From Actinomycetota bacterium (GTDB lineage: Bacteria > Actinomycetota > Actinomycetes > Nanopelagicales > Nanopelagicaceae): a stretch of 39,019 bases of DNA. The position numbers and the translations under genes are program-made. The notes beneath the pieces are model-generated. The model was not told where the DNA came from. It did not search any database and worked only from the letters and a program-made list of their open reading frames with translations. Of the stretch, positions 35,961-39,019 are shown piece after piece (the first letter of the stretch is position 1; every line of letters begins with the position of its first letter). The stretch lies in assembly GCA_005789205.1 (NCBI GenBank), contig SXYM01000014.1, forward strand, positions 1 through 39,019, in the 5' to 3' direction.

Positions 35961-38462
35961 ATGTTTGAGCGCTTTACCGATCGAGCCCGCCGAGTTGTTG
36001 TGCTGGCTCAAGAAGAAGCACGCATGCTCAATCACAACTACATCGGCACAGAGCACATCTTGCTTGGACTCATCCATGAAGGCGAAGGCGTTGCTGCAAA
36101 GGGTCTTGAGTCATTAGGCATTTCACTTGAAGGCGTTCGCGCACAAGTAGAAGAAATCATTGGCCAAGGACAACAGGCGCCTAGTGGACATATTCCATTT
36201 ACGCCTCGTGCAAAGAAAGTTCTAGAGCTTTCACTTCGTGAAGCTTTGCAACTTGGTCACAACTACATTGGTACAGAACATATTTTGCTGGGATTAATTC
36301 GCGAAGGTGAAGGCGTTGCCGCACAAGTTCTTGTAAAGCTTGGCGCAGACCTTAACCGTGTTCGCCAACAAGTTATTCAATTACTCTCTGGCTACCAAGG
36401 TAAAGAAGCTGTTACACAAGGTGGACCTGCAGAGGGCACACCATCAACATCATTAGTTCTTGATCAATTCGGTCGCAACCTCACACAAGCTGCCCGTGAA
36501 GGAAAGCTTGATCCAGTTATCGGTCGTGAAAATTCGATTGAACGTGTACTGCAAGTTCTTTCACGTCGGACAAAAAATAACCCATTTCTAATTGGTGAAC
36601 CAGGTGTTGGTAAGACTGCAGTTGTTGAAGGTCTTGCACAAGCGATCTACAAGAACGATGTTCCAGAGACTTTGAAAGATAAGCAGCTCTACTCTCTTGA
36701 TCTTGGCGCACTTGTTGCCGGTAGCCGCTACCGCGGTGATTTCGAAGAGCGCTTGAAGAAAGTACTAAAAGAGATTAAAACTCGTGGAGACATCATTCTT
36801 TTTATCGATGAAATCCACACACTTGTAGGCGCTGGAGCTGCAGAAGGTGCAATTGATGCTGCTAGCATCTTGAAGCCAATGCTTGCTCGCGGTGAACTAC
36901 AGACAATCGGTGCAACAACACTTGATGAGTATCGCAAGCATGTTGAAAAGGATGCAGCCCTTGAGCGCCGCTTCCAACCAATTCAAGTAAAAGAGCCATC
37001 AGTTGCTCACACCATTGAAATTTTGAAGGGTCTTCGCGATCGATACGAAACTCACCACCGCGTTTCAATCACAGATGGTGCGCTAGCTGCGGCAGCAAAC
37101 CTGGCTGATCGTTATGTTTCAGATCGTTTCTTGCCAGATAAGGCAATCGATTTAATCGATGAAGCAGGTTCACGTCTTCGCATTAAGCGTATGACTGCTC
37201 CAGCTGAACTACGTGAATTTGATGACAAAATCGCAAGCGCACGTAAGGAAAAAGAGTCTGCTATCGATGGTCAAGATTTTGAATTAGCAGCATCACTTCG
37301 CGATAAGGAAAAAACCCTTATCACTGAAAAGCATGAAGCTGAAAAGAATTGGAAAGCAACTGACCTAGATAAGGTAACTGAAGTTGATGAAGAACTCATC
37401 GCTCAAGTGCTTTCAATCTCAACTGGTATTCCAGTCTTTAAACTTACAGAAGAAGAAACTGCACGCCTTCTTCGAATGGAAGATGAACTACACAACCGTG
37501 TTATTGGACAAGACCAAGCAATTAAGGCGCTCTCACAAGCAATTCGCCGCACACGCGCAGGTCTCAAGGATCCACGTCGTCCAGGTGGATCATTTATCTT
37601 CGCCGGTCCTTCAGGTGTTGGTAAGACTGAACTTTCTCGCACACTTGCATCATTCTTATTTGGTGATCAAGATGCATTGATTCAACTTGATATGTCTGAA
37701 TACTCAGAGCGTCACACCGCATCTCGTTTGTTCGGTGCACCTCCAGGATATGTTGGATATGACGAGGGTGGACAGTTAACTGAAAAGGTTCGCCGTCGCC
37801 CATTCTCTGTTGTTCTTTTCGATGAAATCGAAAAAGCACACCCAGATATCTTTAACTCACTTCTTCAAGTTCTTGAAGATGGCCGCTTAACAGATGCGCA
37901 AGGTCGCACCGTTGACTTCAAAAACACTGTCATCATCATGACTACAAACCTTGGAACACGCGATATTTCAAAGAGCCTGGGCCTTGGTTTTGCTAATAGC
38001 GATGATGATCAAACAAACTATGAGCGCATGAAGGGCAAGGTAAGTGATGAACTTAAGTCTCACTTCCGTCCTGAGTTCCTCAACCGTATTGATGACGTCA
38101 TCGTCTTCCACCAGTTGACTAAGGATCAGATTATTCAAATCGTTGATTTGATGATCAAGAACCTTGATGATCGTCTGCAAGCAAAGGACATGGGAATTGA
38201 ATTAACTCCTGCAGCTAAGGATCTTCTTGCTGCACGTGGTTATGACCCACTTCTTGGTGCACGCCCACTTCGTCGCACAATTCAACGCGAGATTGAAGAT
38301 GCCCTCTCAGAGCGCATCTTGTTCGGTGAACTAAAGGCCGGCGAAATCATCGTTGTTGATGTCGAGGGCGTAGACGCAGAAGCAGTCTTCACATTTAAGG
38401 GTGCTACTAAGGCGCAAATGCCTGATTCACCTGAAGATCTTGCTGAAGCACCAACTGCTTAA
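35961..38462 (+). CDS. clpC: ATP-dependent Clp protease ATP-binding subunit ClpC
   Basis: [37 protein letters not shown]; two AAA modules GEPGVGKT and GPSGVGKT. Confidence 0.98.
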   Translation: MFERFTDRARRVVVLAQEEARMLNHNYIGTEHILLGLIHEGEGVAAKGLESLGISLEGVRAQVEEIIGQGQQAPSGHIPFTPRAKKVLELSLREALQLGHNYIGTEHILLGLIREGEGVAAQVLVKLGADLNRVRQQVIQLLSGYQGKEAVTQGGPAEGTPSTSLVLDQFGRNLTQAAREGKLDPVIGRENSIERVLQVLSRRTKNNPFLIGEPGVGKTAVVEGLAQAIYKNDVPETLKDKQLYSLDLGALVAGSRYRGDFEERLKKVLKEIKTRGDIILFIDEIHTLVGAGAAEGAIDAASILKPMLARGELQTIGATTLDEYRKHVEKDAALERRFQPIQVKEPSVAHTIEILKGLRDRYETHHRVSITDGALAAAANLADRYVSDRFLPDKAIDLIDEAGSRLRIKRMTAPAELREFDDKIASARKEKESAIDGQDFELAASLRDKEKTLITEKHEAEKNWKATDLDKVTEVDEELIAQVLSISTGIPVFKLTEEETARLLRMEDELHNRVIGQDQAIKALSQAIRRTRAGLKDPRRPGGSFIFAGPSGVGKTELSRTLASFLFGDQDALIQLDMSEYSERHTASRLFGAPPGYVGYDEGGQLTEKVRRRPFSVVLFDEIEKAHPDIFNSLLQVLEDGRLTDAQGRTVDFKNTVIIMTTNLGTRDISKSLGLGFANSDDDQTNYERMKGKVSDELKSHFRPEFLNRIDDVIVFHQLTKDQIIQIVDLMIKNLDDRLQAKDMGIELTPAAKDLLAARGYDPLLGARPLRRTIQREIEDALSERILFGELKAGEIIVVDVEGVDAEAVFTFKGATKAQMPDSPEDLAEAPTA

Positions 38463-38477
38463 TAATTGAAGGTATTT

Positions 38478-38510
38478 ACCACCTTGGAGTGTTCACTCTG
38501 AGGGGGTTTT
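38478..38510 (+). terminator. Intrinsic terminator after clpC
   Basis: ACCACCTTGGAGTG-TT-CACTCTGAGGGGGT (13/14 pairs incl. wobbles) followed by TTTTGCTTT. Confidence 0.8.
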
Positions 38511-38526
38511 GCTTTACCTTGTGACT

Positions 38527-39019
38527 ATGCGTAAAGCCCCGGTATGGATTGCGGCGGTAGCTTTTATTTCTATCTTCTCAACACAGATTTCATTTGCAGC
38601 AATAACTCCCGGCACTAAGTGTTCAAAACTTGGAGCAACTGCATCAACAGGGGGTAAGAAATACACATGCGTTAAGAGTGGCAAGAAGCTTGTGTGGAAT
38701 AAGGGTGTTGCCATTCCAAAACCAACGCCTTCACCAACTGCCAGTGTTATGCCTACTCCGATAGCTATCCCCACACCAACCGCAAGCGCTACGCCAACAC
38801 CAACCCCAACGGTAACTACTCGCGATTGGATCAAATCACGGTCCACTGATTTAGGTTTTCTAACTGAATTTAGTGGACCTTGCCAGAAGGAAAATGACTT
38901 ACCCGCATTCTTTAGCGCAGTTCAAGATGCTTTTATGACCCATGGAAATTGCAGTGGTATATATCGGATTGCTAAATATGATTTGGGTCAAGAAAGACCT
39001 AAATCAACGCTGACTTCAA
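38527..39019 (+). CDS. Secreted protein with Pro/Thr-rich linker, 3'-truncated by window edge
   Basis: MRKAPVWIAAVAFISIFSTQISFAAITPGTKCSKLGATASTGGKKYTCVKSGKKLVWNKG...PTPIAIPTPTASATPTPTPT; open to the window end. Confidence 0.75.
   Translation, partial: MRKAPVWIAAVAFISIFSTQISFAAITPGTKCSKLGATASTGGKKYTCVKSGKKLVWNKGVAIPKPTPSPTASVMPTPIAIPTPTASATPTPTPTVTTRDWIKSRSTDLGFLTEFSGPCQKENDLPAFFSAVQDAFMTHGNCSGIYRIAKYDLGQERPKSTLTS

Noticed and set aside
35961-36420. Internal repeats in the clpC 5' region ([21 protein letters not shown] twice)
   Set aside because: This is the normal duplicated Clp N-terminal domain, not a novel repeat.
1-39019. CRISPR arrays, tRNA/rRNA genes, IS elements, prophage or defence islands
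   Set aside because: No regularly spaced repeats, cloverleaf signatures, transposase/integrase ORFs or toxin-antitoxin/restriction genes were seen by reading; the ORF content is housekeeping throughout.

Overview
The window is about 39 kb of compact actinobacterial chromosome. Gene content and modest GC suggest a streamlined planktonic acI/Nanopelagicales-type genome; this lineage call is inference. It is almost entirely core metabolism: purL(partial)-SCP-like-purF-purM, a DUF3073 protein, bldC, DUF5302 and DUF167 proteins, an M3 oligopeptidase, a DEAD-box helicase, a CbiMNQO-type Co/Ni ECF transporter, a secreted DMFase-like protein, a TPR protein, LMW-PTP, MFS, TrmH/SpoU methyltransferase, dacB, a YncE-like propeller, ctaB, metZ, an ABC-2 exporter, NlpC/P60, tilS, hpt, ftsH, folE-folP-folB-folK, panC, coaX, lysS, an ArgA-like GNAT, clpC and a partial secreted PT-rich protein. 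I found no CRISPR array, prophage, transposon, rRNA or tRNA, and no obvious new multi-gene system. The items most worth checking are cis-regulatory: (1) a 10-bp-phased direct-repeat array just upstream of bldC; (2) a perfect SD-sequestering hairpin in front of the NlpC/P60 gene; (3) a roughly 139-nt multi-hairpin leader of the DEAD-box helicase; (4) a repeated leaderless promoter layout (TANNNT-N6/7-start) at nine genes, including two sites where divergent -10 boxes share a TA; (5) genes whose conserved coding extends upstream of every ATG/GTG/TTG and appear to start at AUU; (6) all four convergent gene junctions overlap or abut, with no room for an intrinsic terminator.
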